A stretch of 64,000 bases of DNA from JAJAZB01 sp965249815 (lineage in GTDB: Bacteria > Bacteroidota > Bacteroidia > Cytophagales > Spirosomataceae): positions 3,472,001 through 3,536,000 of the forward strand of contig CBDFMV010000003.1 in assembly GCA_965249815.1 (NCBI GenBank), given 5' to 3'. The notes under the pieces were generated by a model, which saw only the letters and a program-made list of their open reading frames with translations, ran no database searches and had not been told where the DNA came from. Of the stretch, positions 11,036-18,974 are shown piece by piece (position 1 is the first letter of the stretch; every line of letters begins with the position of its first letter). Position numbers and translations under genes: made by a program.

Positions 11036-12562
11036 TTAAAACGTTCCCTTGTACCGGTGGTCGTTGTGGGGCGTGTCGATGCGTTTGAGCGGTATCTGCA
11101 TCCCGCCGGTGCTTTCCAGCCAGTCGAACAGGCGTCCGCGCAGGGTTTTCGCCAGTTGCTGGTGCTGCGGACTGCGAATCAGGTTGTTGACCTCCAGCGG
11201 GTCGGTTTGCAGGTCGTAAAGCTCGTTAATGTCCCAGACGCCGTGGTGGAAAATGTACTTGTAACGATCGGTGCGGACGCCGAACATCGTGGGCGTTTGC
11301 GGAAAATCGTACTCCCAGTAGTATTCGTAGAAAACTTCCTGCTTCCAGTTCGGCTGGGCCTGGCCCTTCAGTAGCGGCAGAAACGACGCCCCCTGCATGG
11401 TCTTGGGCGTGGTCAGGCCCGCCATCGCCAGAATCGTCGGGCCAACGTCCACGTTTTGCACCACGTTCGTCAGCTTCGACCCGGCGGGCACCACGCCCGG
11501 CCCGCGCACGAGCAAAGGCACCCGCATGGATTCTTCGTATAGGTGCCGCTTATCGATGAGGCCGTGTTCGCCGAAACTGAAGCCGTTGTCGCCCATGTAC
11601 ATGACGACGGTGTTTTGGTCTAATCCGTTGTCTTTCAAAAACTTCAGAACTTCGCCAACCGAGTCGTCCACGCCGAGGAGGGTTTCGAGGTAGTCGCGGT
11701 AGAATTCGTTGAAACCCGTGCTGCCGTGGTAGAGGTAGTCCACGCCGTGCCAACTGTACCGCTGGTTTTTGACCCACAGCGGCATGTCGGAGAGGTTGGT
11801 TTTCAATTCGCCCGTCTCCGGGTTTCGCCGGGTCATCGGCCCCCAGATTTTGCTCGAATCGGTTTTGGTCAGGTACATCGACGGCGGGTACGTCACGGGC
11901 AGGGTACGGTAGCGGCCTCGGTGCCGCCGGGCGGGTTGGAAGTCGGCGTGAACGGCCTTGTGCGAGAGGTACACGAAAAACGGCTTTTTCGCATCGCGGT
12001 TTTTCATCCACTTGACCGCGTGTTCGGTCAGCAAGTCGGTGGTGTAGGTGCTGTCGCCGTAGCTGACGCGCTTGCCGTTGATGTTGAGCGTCGGATTGTA
12101 GTACACGCCCTGGCCCCGGAAACTCTCCCAGTGGTTGAAACCCGGCTGGGGCGCGTCGGTGGTGCTGCCCATGTGCCATTTCCCGAAAAACGCCGTTTGG
12201 TATCCCGCTTTTTGTAAAAGTTGCGGGAAAAACGTCAATCCCTTCGGCAGCGGGGCCTGGTTGTCGACGATGGTGTGCGTGTGGGCGTACTGGCCGGTGA
12301 GGATGCTGGCCCGGCTGGGCGAACACAGGGCGGTGCTGACGAACGCGTTTTGCACGTGGCAGCCCTCGCGGGCGAGCCGGTCGAGGTGGGGCGTTTCGAG
12401 GCCGGGGAAATGCCCCGTGAAGCCCATCGCGTCGTAGCGGTGGTCGTCGGCGAGGATGAACACCACGTTGAGCGGGCGTGGGGCGGCGGGTTTGGGCTGG
12501 GGTCTTCCCGCCGTCAGCGACAGGAGCACGAGCAGCCCGCAGGCGTGAAAAACGCAGTTCAT
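11036..12562 (-). CDS. Secreted sulfatase (formylglycine type)
   Basis: A 508-residue protein with an N-terminal signal peptide and the sulfatase fold: VVFILADDHRYDAMG at the metal site, and LCSPSRASILTGQYAHTH with the C-x-P-S-R core whose Cys is converted to formylglycine. GKWHMG, YMGDNGFSFGEHGLIDKRH and the C-terminal subdomain (YKYIFHHGVWDINELYDLQ) are also present. It should hydrolyse sulfate esters, probably on polysaccharides, in the periplasm. The usual SusC/SusD pair of a glycan locus is not nearby and no formylglycine-generating enzyme or anaerobic maturase is seen in the window. It lies 30 bases from the CocE gene upstream. Confidence 0.93.
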   Translation of the reverse strand: MNCVFHACGLLVLLSLTAGRPQPKPAAPRPLNVVFILADDHRYDAMGFTGHFPGLETPHLDRLAREGCHVQNAFVSTALCSPSRASILTGQYAHTHTIVDNQAPLPKGLTFFPQLLQKAGYQTAFFGKWHMGSTTDAPQPGFNHWESFRGQGVYYNPTLNINGKRVSYGDSTYTTDLLTEHAVKWMKNRDAKKPFFVYLSHKAVHADFQPARRHRGRYRTLPVTYPPSMYLTKTDSSKIWGPMTRRNPETGELKTNLSDMPLWVKNQRYSWHGVDYLYHGSTGFNEFYRDYLETLLGVDDSVGEVLKFLKDNGLDQNTVVMYMGDNGFSFGEHGLIDKRHLYEESMRVPLLVRGPGVVPAGSKLTNVVQNVDVGPTILAMAGLTTPKTMQGASFLPLLKGQAQPNWKQEVFYEYYWEYDFPQTPTMFGVRTDRYKYIFHHGVWDINELYDLQTDPLEVNNLIRSPQHQQLAKTLRGRLFDWLESTGGMQIPLKRIDTPHNDHRYKGTF

Positions 12563-12592
12563 CGGAAACGGTTTGAAGGGTTCCTCGAAAAA

Positions 12593-14461
12593 TTACTCCA
12601 CCACCCGCACCGCGAGTTTGCTCCCGCCATACACCCGGTGGGTGGCTTTGGTGAAATCCTCCGGCTTTGCCTCGGCGATGTTGGGCAGAAACTTCTGGGG
12701 GTTGCGGTCGATGAGCGGAAACCACGTGCTTTGCACCTGCACCATCACCCGGTGCCCTTTTTTGAAGGTGTGCAGCACGTCGAGCAATTCCAGCGGTACG
12801 TCCTCGACTTTACCCGGCGTGAAGGGCTTCGGGTGGGTGCGATCCTGCCGGAATTTGCCCCGAATCACGTCGGAACGCAGCAGTTGCTGAAACCCGCTCA
12901 TTTTTTCGCCTTTCGCGATGTTCGGCGTGTCGGCGGCGTCGCCGGGAAACACGTCGATGAGCTTCACGACCCAGTCGGCGTCGGTGCCGGTGGTGCTCAC
13001 GCGCAGGCTGGCCAGCAGGTTGCCCGCCAGCGTCAGGTCGCGGTCGAGGGGCTCGGTCTGGTAGATCAGCACGTCGGGGCGGTGGGCGGCGAAGCGCTGG
13101 TCTTCGACCATGTAGTCCTGGTTCATGCCGAGCGAAACGGTCTGGGTAAAGGGCACGGGCTTGGCTGGGTCGCTGATGAATTCATCGAAACCGGTCGTTG
13201 CCTGCGGGGCGTCGAACGACAGTTTCCCGCCCGACAGCAGGTACAGGCTTTTCTCCACAGCGGCTTTTGGCGGCCAGGTGTCGAAGCTGCGCCATTGGTT
13301 CGCGCCCGTTTCAAACACCTGCGCTTCGGGAAAATTGGCGTCGCCTTCGCCTTTCAGGAAGTGGGCGAAAAATTTCCGCTCGATGTTCTCGCGAAAATAC
13401 GTCCCGGTTTTGGCTCCGAAATTCACGTTGCCAAGCGTTTCGCCGTCCCCATTCCAGCCGCCGTGCGTCCACGGCCCGGCCACGAGCACGTTGTAAATGC
13501 CGGGGTTTTGCTTCTCGATGGCCTGGTAGGTTTTGAAAATGCCGTGCAAATCCTCGGCGTCGTACCAGCCGCCCACGATCATCACGGCGTGTTTGATGCC
13601 CTTCAGGTGCGGCAGAATGTTGCGCGATTTCCAGAAGTCGTCGTAGTTCGGGTGGGTCAGGTTGGCCGTCCAGTACGGGTCTTTGCCGCCGTAGAGTTCG
13701 GGTTTCTGGGTATTTTTCAGTGGACCAAGGTCCAGGTAAAACTGGTAGCCATCCTGGGTGCCGTAAGGAATGCTTTTGGTGGAAAAGGCCTTCGTCGGTG
13801 TGCCGTCGGTGCGGTTGGTGAAGTAGGGGTAAAAGCCGAAGTTGTGCGGCAGCATGAAGGCCCCGTTGTGGTAGCTGTCGTCGCGCCAGAGGTCGGCCAT
13901 CGGGGCCTGCGGCGAGGAAGCCTTCAGCGCCGGGTGCCCGCTGAGCGTGCCCACCGAGGCGTAGAAACCGGGGTAGCTGATGCCCCACTGGCCGACTTTG
14001 CCGTTGTGGTTCGGCACGTTTTTCAGCAGCCACTCAATCGTGTCGTAGGTGTCGGTGCTTTCGTCCACGTCGGTCCCTTTTTTGGCGTCATTTTGCGGGC
14101 GCATTTCCACGAAAACGCCCTCGCTCATCCACCGCCCGCGCACGTCCTGGTACACGACGATGTACTTGTCCTGCATGATGAACTCCGAAGGCCCCAGTCG
14201 CCTCGGAAACTTGTCGGTGCCGTAGGGCGCGCAGGAATACGGCGTGCGCTGCATCAGCACCGGGTATTTTTTCTCCGGCGCGGCATCTTTGGGCACGTAC
14301 ACGGCGGTGTGGAGTTTGATGCCGTCGCGCATCGGAATCTGGTACTCGAACTTCTGGTAGTTTTCCTGGGCGAAGGCGTTGGCGGCGGGCGTAGCCGGAG
14401 TTTGAGCCACGGCGGGTAGGACGAAGCAAAACCAGGGGAGGAGGGTAGTACTTTTTTTCAT
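12593..14461 (-). CDS. CocE/NonD family hydrolase (X-Pro dipeptidyl-peptidase-like), copy 1
   Basis: The start at 14461 (MKKSTTLLPWFCFVLPAVAQ) gives 622 residues with a signal peptide; a start 12 codons earlier lacks one. The alpha/beta-hydrolase domain opens with IPMRDGIKLHTAVYVPKDA and has the nucleophile motif GQWGISYPGFYA. The C-terminal third is a PepX_C jelly roll ending RVMVQVQSTWFPLIDRNPQKF. Family members cleave esters, beta-lactam or N-acyl bonds, or X-Pro dipeptides; the substrate is unknown. It is a close paralogue of the next gene upstream and shares long blocks of sequence with it. Confidence 0.9.
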   Translation of the reverse strand: MKKSTTLLPWFCFVLPAVAQTPATPAANAFAQENYQKFEYQIPMRDGIKLHTAVYVPKDAAPEKKYPVLMQRTPYSCAPYGTDKFPRRLGPSEFIMQDKYIVVYQDVRGRWMSEGVFVEMRPQNDAKKGTDVDESTDTYDTIEWLLKNVPNHNGKVGQWGISYPGFYASVGTLSGHPALKASSPQAPMADLWRDDSYHNGAFMLPHNFGFYPYFTNRTDGTPTKAFSTKSIPYGTQDGYQFYLDLGPLKNTQKPELYGGKDPYWTANLTHPNYDDFWKSRNILPHLKGIKHAVMIVGGWYDAEDLHGIFKTYQAIEKQNPGIYNVLVAGPWTHGGWNGDGETLGNVNFGAKTGTYFRENIERKFFAHFLKGEGDANFPEAQVFETGANQWRSFDTWPPKAAVEKSLYLLSGGKLSFDAPQATTGFDEFISDPAKPVPFTQTVSLGMNQDYMVEDQRFAAHRPDVLIYQTEPLDRDLTLAGNLLASLRVSTTGTDADWVVKLIDVFPGDAADTPNIAKGEKMSGFQQLLRSDVIRGKFRQDRTHPKPFTPGKVEDVPLELLDVLHTFKKGHRVMVQVQSTWFPLIDRNPQKFLPNIAEAKPEDFTKATHRVYGGSKLAVRVVE

Positions 14462-14491
14462 GAAAACACAGTTTTGCCGACGGTCTGAGTT

Positions 14492-14594
14492 CCCCACCTT
14501 GTCATCCTGAGCTTGTCGAAGGACCTTCTCCGCAGGAGGTACAGTACTTCTTGCCGAGAGGGTCCTTCGACAAGCTCAGGATGACAGCGTGGGG
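14492..14594. repeat. Dispersed palindrome between the two CocE paralogues
   Basis: A perfect 26-bp inverted repeat (14500-14525 with 14561-14586) begins TGTCATCCTGAGCTTGTCGA. After a 2-base interruption it extends by CCCCAC/GTGGGG to about 14492-14594. The 35-base centre is partly conserved (CCTTCTC, GAGAGGG). Similar 'TGTCATCCTGAG...GAAGGAC' palindromes are common in many bacterial genomes. It belongs with the element at 16651. In the minus-strand transcript it would be a very stable hairpin between the paralogues. Confidence 0.9.
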
Positions 14595-14616
14595 GAGTTA
14601 GAATGACCAAATGAAA

Positions 14617-16521
14617 TTACTCCAGCACCTCCACCCGCAGCGCACTCGGGGCGGCCTTGGAGTGGTACACCCGGTGGGTGGCTTTAATAAAATCGTCTTC
14701 TTTCGCCTCAAAAATGTTGGGGACGAACTTCTGGGGGTTGCGGTCGATGAGGGGAAACCACGTGCTCTGCACCTGCACCATCACCCGGTGCCCTTTTTTG
14801 AAGGTGTGCAGCACGTCCTGAAGGCGGAAGGTTACGTCCGTTACCTGATTGGGTTTGAAGGGCACGGGCTTGGTGAAGCCGTCGCGGAAGCGCCCGCGCA
14901 TCACCTCGCTGCGCACCATTTGCTGGTAGCCGCCAAGCGAAACCGCCTTGTTGGGCATGAAACGGTGGTTTTTGGTCGAATCCGGGTACACGTCGATGAG
15001 CTTCACGATCCAGTCGGCGTCGGTGCCGGTGGTCGAAACCTTGAGCGCCGCCGTGATTTCGCCGCCGAGCGTGAGGTCGTTTTCCAAAACATCCGTCTGA
15101 AACACGAGTACGTCGGGACGGCGGGCGGCAAACCGCTGATCTTCGCTCATGTAATTGAAGGGCGTGAAGCCGAGCATCTCCTGGTAATTTTCGGAGTTGG
15201 GCACGGGTTTCATCGGGTCGCTGACGAATTCGCTGGAGCCGTTGGTGAGCGACGATTGCTCCGACAATTTGCCGCCGTCGCGGAAATTCAGCGTCATTTT
15301 CCGCGAGGTTTTCACGGGCCATTCGGCAAACTGCCGCCATTCTTTCTTGCCCGTGTCGAACAAATACGCTTCGGGCAGGCCCGTTTTGCCATCGCCCGCG
15401 CCTTTCAGGAAGTGGTTGAAAAACGGCGCTTCGATGTTCCGCTGGTAAAACGTGGCGATGCTGTCGCCGAAATACAGGTTGCTGTGCATCGTGTGCCCGG
15501 CCTCGAAACTCCAGCGCCCGTGCCCGAATGGCCCCATCACCAGCGTGTTGTAGGGGTTGCTTTTCGCTTTTTCGAGCGTTTTGTAAATCGTCAGCGGGCC
15601 GTACAAATCCTCGGCGTCGAACCACCCGCCCACCGTCATCACCGCGTGTTTGACGCCCTTCAGGTGCGGCACGATGCTGCGCTTCTGCCAGAATTCGTCG
15701 TAGTTGGGGTGTTCGGTGGTTTCTTTCCAGTAAAAATTATCAGGGTACACTTTCCTGGCGTTCGACAGCGGGCCGAGGTCCATGTAAAACTGGTAGCCGT
15801 CGGTGGTTTTGGGCTGCACCATGCCTTTGGCCCACCATTCGCTGGTGGTTGGCCCGCCGGTCTGAACGCCGAACACGGGAAAGGTCAGAAAATACGATTC
15901 GAGAAAGGCCCCGTTGTGGTGGAAATCGTCGAAGAAAAAGTCCGAGACCGGGGCCTGCGGCGACGACGCCTTCAGCGCCGGGTGCTGGCTCAGCGCGCCC
16001 GCAATCGTGTAAAAACCGGGGTAGCTGATGCCCCACTGGCCCACGCGGCCATTGTGGTTGGGCACGTTTTTCAGGAGCCATTCAATCGTGTCGTAAGTGT
16101 CGCTGGCCTCGTCCACCTGGCTCGGCTGACTCTTGTTTTCGATGTGTGGCGTCATGTTCGTCCAGGTGCCCTCGCTCAGGTACCGGCCCCGAACGTCCTG
16201 ATACACAAAGATGTACTTGTCGCGGAGCAGCGTTTTGCTCGGCCCCAGGCTGGCGGGGTACTTGTCTTCGCCGTAGGGGGCCACGTTGTAGCAGGTGCGC
16301 TGCATCAGAAACGGGTACGGGTTGCCGACCGAGGCGTCTTTGGGCACGTACACGGCGGTGTGAAGCTTGATGCCGTCGCGCATCGGGATTTTGTACTCGA
16401 ACTTCTGGTAGTTTTCCTTCACCCAGGCAGACTGGGCGTTGACGAGTGTAAAGTGGAACGTGAAAAGGGTAACGAGGAGCGCAAGGTGGGTTGGCGTTCG
16501 GCTAAATCGGGAAAGCAGCAT
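14617..16521 (-). CDS. CocE/NonD family hydrolase, copy 2
   Basis: The start at 16521 gives 634 residues. The 59 residues available upstream come partly from the palindrome at 16651 and are rejected. The signal peptide ends in VNAQ and its hydrophobic core is encoded by a heptamer array (16445-16472). The hydrolase domain has IPMRDGIKLHTAVYVPKDAS and GQWGISYPGFYTIAG, followed by a PepX_C domain. It closely resembles copy 1, with near-identical blocks such as YQDVRGRYLSEGTW against YQDVRGRWMSEGVF, so a tandem duplication is likely. Copy 2 keeps a longer loop between hydrolase and jelly-roll domains. Substrate unknown. Confidence 0.9.
   Translation of the reverse strand: MLLSRFSRTPTHLALLVTLFTFHFTLVNAQSAWVKENYQKFEYKIPMRDGIKLHTAVYVPKDASVGNPYPFLMQRTCYNVAPYGEDKYPASLGPSKTLLRDKYIFVYQDVRGRYLSEGTWTNMTPHIENKSQPSQVDEASDTYDTIEWLLKNVPNHNGRVGQWGISYPGFYTIAGALSQHPALKASSPQAPVSDFFFDDFHHNGAFLESYFLTFPVFGVQTGGPTTSEWWAKGMVQPKTTDGYQFYMDLGPLSNARKVYPDNFYWKETTEHPNYDEFWQKRSIVPHLKGVKHAVMTVGGWFDAEDLYGPLTIYKTLEKAKSNPYNTLVMGPFGHGRWSFEAGHTMHSNLYFGDSIATFYQRNIEAPFFNHFLKGAGDGKTGLPEAYLFDTGKKEWRQFAEWPVKTSRKMTLNFRDGGKLSEQSSLTNGSSEFVSDPMKPVPNSENYQEMLGFTPFNYMSEDQRFAARRPDVLVFQTDVLENDLTLGGEITAALKVSTTGTDADWIVKLIDVYPDSTKNHRFMPNKAVSLGGYQQMVRSEVMRGRFRDGFTKPVPFKPNQVTDVTFRLQDVLHTFKKGHRVMVQVQSTWFPLIDRNPQKFVPNIFEAKEDDFIKATHRVYHSKAAPSALRVEVLE
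16445..16472. repeat. Heptanucleotide array inside the signal-peptide codons of CocE copy 2
   Basis: On the plus strand, in steps of seven from 16445: AGTGTAA, AGTGGAA, CGTGAAA, AGGGTAA. The array codes for the hydrophobic core of the signal peptide (LFTFHFTLVN). The same kind of array (TTTTCAC, reverse complement GTGAAAA) encodes LFTLHFSLVN in the outer-membrane protein at 20961. Confidence 0.65.
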
Positions 16522-16622
16522 GGAAAAACAGGGGTTAGAAAAAATCGTTGGGCAACTTACAAAAAGGGGGTGGCGGCTGCAAGCAAGTTGAGTTTCCTGG
16601 CGGCAAAGCGGGCGCGCTGTGC

Positions 16623-16630
16623 TACTTTTG
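16623..16630 (+). promoter_or_regulatory. TAnnTTTG promoter element upstream of hisG
   Basis: TACTTTTG is an exact match to the Bacteroidota -7 element. A transcript from here would pass through the palindrome at 16651-16737 before reaching the hisG start at 16749. No convincing TTG element at the expected distance was found. Confidence 0.45.
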
Positions 16631-16650
16631 CAAACCATTTTCCCCAACGC

Positions 16651-16737
16651 TGTCATCCAGAGCGCAGCGAAGGACTTACTTGGCAAGAGGCACTGCATCG
16701 GTCACCAAGAAGGTCCTTCGCTGCGCTCTGGATGACA
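16651..16737. repeat. Dispersed palindrome in the hisG leader
   Basis: Arms 16651-16683 and 16705-16737 (33 bp, two mismatches) begin TGTCATCCAGAGCGCAGCGA and surround a 21-base centre. The sequence is related to the element at 14500: both start TGTCATCC, continue GAG and include GAAGGAC. Its right arm ends 11 bases before the hisG start codon, so a folded leader would place the ribosome-binding region at the foot of a hairpin. Confidence 0.9.
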
Positions 16738-16748
16738 GTTTCTCGACT

Positions 16749-17612
16749 GTGAATCAACCTGTTCTTCGCATTGCCCTCCAGAAATCCGGTCGCCTGAGCG
16801 ACGATTCCCTGAGTTTATTCAAAGAATGCGGCATCCGGTTCGACAGCGGCACCGGCAAACTGAAGTCCACCAGCACCAATTTTCCCGCCGAATTCCTGTT
16901 CCTCCGCGATGACGACATCCCCGGCTACGTCGAAGACGGCGTCGCCGACGTGGGCATCGTGGGCGAAAACGTGCAGGTGGAAACCCACAAAACCGTTGAA
17001 ACCGTGTACCGGCTCGGTTTCTCGAAGTGCCGCCTGAGCATCGCCATTCCCCGTGGCGAAAGCTACACCGGCGTGGCCGACCTCCACGGCAAGCGCATCG
17101 CCACCAGCTACCCGGTGATTTTGGGTAAATTTTTAGCCGAAAACGACGTCGAAGCGCACATTCACGAAATCAGCGGGTCGGTCGAAATCGCGCCGGGCAT
17201 CGGCCTGGCCGATGCCGTGTGCGACATCGTCAGTTCGGGTAGCACGCTACTGAGCAACGGGTTGAAGGAAGTCGAAACGATTTTCCGCTCCGAAGCCGTG
17301 CTGATTGCCCACCCGAATTTGCCCGCCGAAAAGCGCGGGATTCTCGAAAAACTCCTCTTCCGCGTCGGGGCCGTGCAGGCTGCCGTTGCGAGCAAGTACG
17401 TGGTGCTCAACGCGCCCAACGCCGCCCTGCCGCAAATCGAGCGCCTGTTGCCCGGCCTGAAAGCCCCGACCGTCGTGCCGCTCGACACCCCCGGCTGGAG
17501 CGCCGTGCATTCGGTGCTGCGCGAAGAGGATTTCTGGGAAAAAATCGACGCCCTCCGCGAAGCCGGTGCCGAAGGCATCCTCGTCGTGCCGATTGAGAAA
17601 ATGATTCGCTAA
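16749..17612 (+). CDS. hisG: ATP phosphoribosyltransferase (long form)
   Basis: HisG makes the first step of histidine synthesis, joining ATP and PRPP. The 287 residues from the GTG at 16749 (VNQPVLRIALQKSGRLSDDS) match the long form with a C-terminal regulatory domain, expected to need no HisZ and to be inhibited by histidine. DVGIVGENVQVE and SSGSTLLSNGLKEVETIFRS are characteristic. The frame is open further upstream but crosses the palindrome, so the internal GTG is preferred. No His-rich leader peptide was seen. hisD follows after a 91-base gap filled by another palindrome. Confidence 0.95.
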   Translation: MNQPVLRIALQKSGRLSDDSLSLFKECGIRFDSGTGKLKSTSTNFPAEFLFLRDDDIPGYVEDGVADVGIVGENVQVETHKTVETVYRLGFSKCRLSIAIPRGESYTGVADLHGKRIATSYPVILGKFLAENDVEAHIHEISGSVEIAPGIGLADAVCDIVSSGSTLLSNGLKEVETIFRSEAVLIAHPNLPAEKRGILEKLLFRVGAVQAAVASKYVVLNAPNAALPQIERLLPGLKAPTVVPLDTPGWSAVHSVLREEDFWEKIDALREAGAEGILVVPIEKMIR

Positions 17613-17628
17613 CACGATTGTAACCACC

Positions 17629-17693
17629 GCGTGCCGCCGGTCTTCGTGGTACGCATCGCCGGTTAAAACGTGCCACGGAGACCGGCGGCACGC
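17629..17693. repeat. Palindrome between hisG and hisD
   Basis: Arms of 21 bp with one mismatch (17629-17649 and 17673-17693) begin GCGTGCCGCCGGTCT and enclose a 23-base centre. It fills the hisG-hisD gap and ends 10 bases before the hisD start, so it may act as an attenuating hairpin or be a passive repeat. Similar G/C-rich palindromes lie at 31892 and 42635. Confidence 0.8.
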
Positions 17694-17703
17694 ATTCACG
17701 ACT

Positions 17704-18969
17704 ATGAACCTCGTCCGTTTCCCCGCCCCCGAAACCTGGCCCGCGTTGCTGGCCCGGCCCGTGATGAACCTCGCCGAGGTGGAAGCCCGCGTGGCCCCGA
17801 TTCTGGCGCGGGTGCAGGCCGGGGGCGACGCGGCCCTGCGCGACTTCGCCCGCCAGTTCGACGGCGTCCAACTCGACCGCCTCGACGTACCCGTCGAAGT
17901 CATCGAAGGGGCCGAACGGCAACTTTCCGACGAACTGAAAACCGCCATTCAGACCGCCTACGGCAACATCCGCCGGTTTCACGAAGCGCAAAAGCAACGC
18001 CCCGAAAAAATCGAGACCATGCCCGGCGTGACGTGCTGGCGCAAATCGGTGGGCATCGAGCGCGTCGGAATTTACATTCCCGGTGGTACGGCCCCGCTGT
18101 TCAGCACGGTGCTGATGCTCGGCATTCCGGCCCAACTGGCGGGCTGCCGCGAGGTGATTTTGTGCTCGCCCAGCCAGCACCCGGCCATTTTGTACGCCGC
18201 CAAACTCTGCGGCGTCACGCGGGTGTTTCGCCTCGGCGGGGCGCAGGCCATCGCCGCGCTGGCCTACGGGACGGAATCCGTGCCGAAAGTTTACAAACTA
18301 TTCGGGCCGGGAAACCAGTACGTGACGGCGGCGAAAATGCTGGCGGCCAAGGAAGGCGTCGCCATCGACATGCCCGCCGGGCCGAGCGAAGTGGCCGTGC
18401 TGGCCGACGAAACGGCCAACCCGGCGTTCGTCGCCGCCGATTTGCTCTCGCAGGCCGAACACGGACCGGACAGCCAGGTGGTGCTGGTTTCGACGTCGGA
18501 ACGCGTGATCGAAGCCGTGCAGGCCGAACTCGACCGCCAGCTTGCTACGCTGCCCCGCGCGGAATTTGCACAGAAAGCCCTTGAAAATTCAAGGGCCATT
18601 CTGGTTGAAAATCAAGCGGTCGCGGTGCAACTGCTGAATGCCTACGCCGCCGAGCACCTGATTCTGGCGGTCGAAAATGCGGAGGCGGTTTCGGAAAAAA
18701 TCACCAACGCCGGGTCGATTTTTCTGGGAAACTACACCCCCGAATCGGCGGGCGATTACGCCTCGGGCACCAACCACACCTTGCCCACCAACGGCCACGC
18801 CCGCGCCTACAGCGGCGTTTCGCTCGATAGTTTCGTGAAAAAAATCACCGTGCAGCACCTCACCCACGCTGGCTTGGCCGCCCTCGGCCCCACCATCGTG
18901 GCAATGGCCGAAGCCGAGTCGCTCGATGGCCACGGGCGGGCGGTCCGCATCCGACTGCAACCCTCCTGA
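17704..18969 (+). CDS. hisD: Histidinol dehydrogenase
   Basis: The 421-residue protein oxidises histidinol to histidine in two NAD-dependent steps. Family blocks are clear: GIERVGIYIPGGTAPLFSTV, FRLGGAQAIAALAYGTESVP, GPGNQYVTAAKMLAA, DMPAGPSEVAVLADE with the zinc-site region QAEHGPDSQ, and the conserved end block GTNHTLPTNGHARAYSG. Length is normal. The ATG at 17704 opens the frame just after the intergenic palindrome. The next gene begins 5 bases after its stop, so the two are likely one transcript. Confidence 0.96.
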   Translation: MNLVRFPAPETWPALLARPVMNLAEVEARVAPILARVQAGGDAALRDFARQFDGVQLDRLDVPVEVIEGAERQLSDELKTAIQTAYGNIRRFHEAQKQRPEKIETMPGVTCWRKSVGIERVGIYIPGGTAPLFSTVLMLGIPAQLAGCREVILCSPSQHPAILYAAKLCGVTRVFRLGGAQAIAALAYGTESVPKVYKLFGPGNQYVTAAKMLAAKEGVAIDMPAGPSEVAVLADETANPAFVAADLLSQAEHGPDSQVVLVSTSERVIEAVQAELDRQLATLPRAEFAQKALENSRAILVENQAVAVQLLNAYAAEHLILAVENAEAVSEKITNAGSIFLGNYTPESAGDYASGTNHTLPTNGHARAYSGVSLDSFVKKITVQHLTHAGLAALGPTIVAMAEAESLDGHGRAVRIRLQPS

Positions 18970-18974
18970 CGACG

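Noticed and set aside
12221..14419. Long plus-strand frame (732 codons) opposite CocE copy 1, and a similar one (14611-16752) opposite copy 2
   Set aside because: The minus-strand frames have signal peptides and full hydrolase motifs; the opposite frames are Val/Gly/His/Arg-rich with no family features. High GC keeps antisense frames open.
16548..16748. 67-residue N-terminal extension of HisG
   Set aside because: It would translate the intergenic palindrome; HisG family length fits the GTG at 16749.
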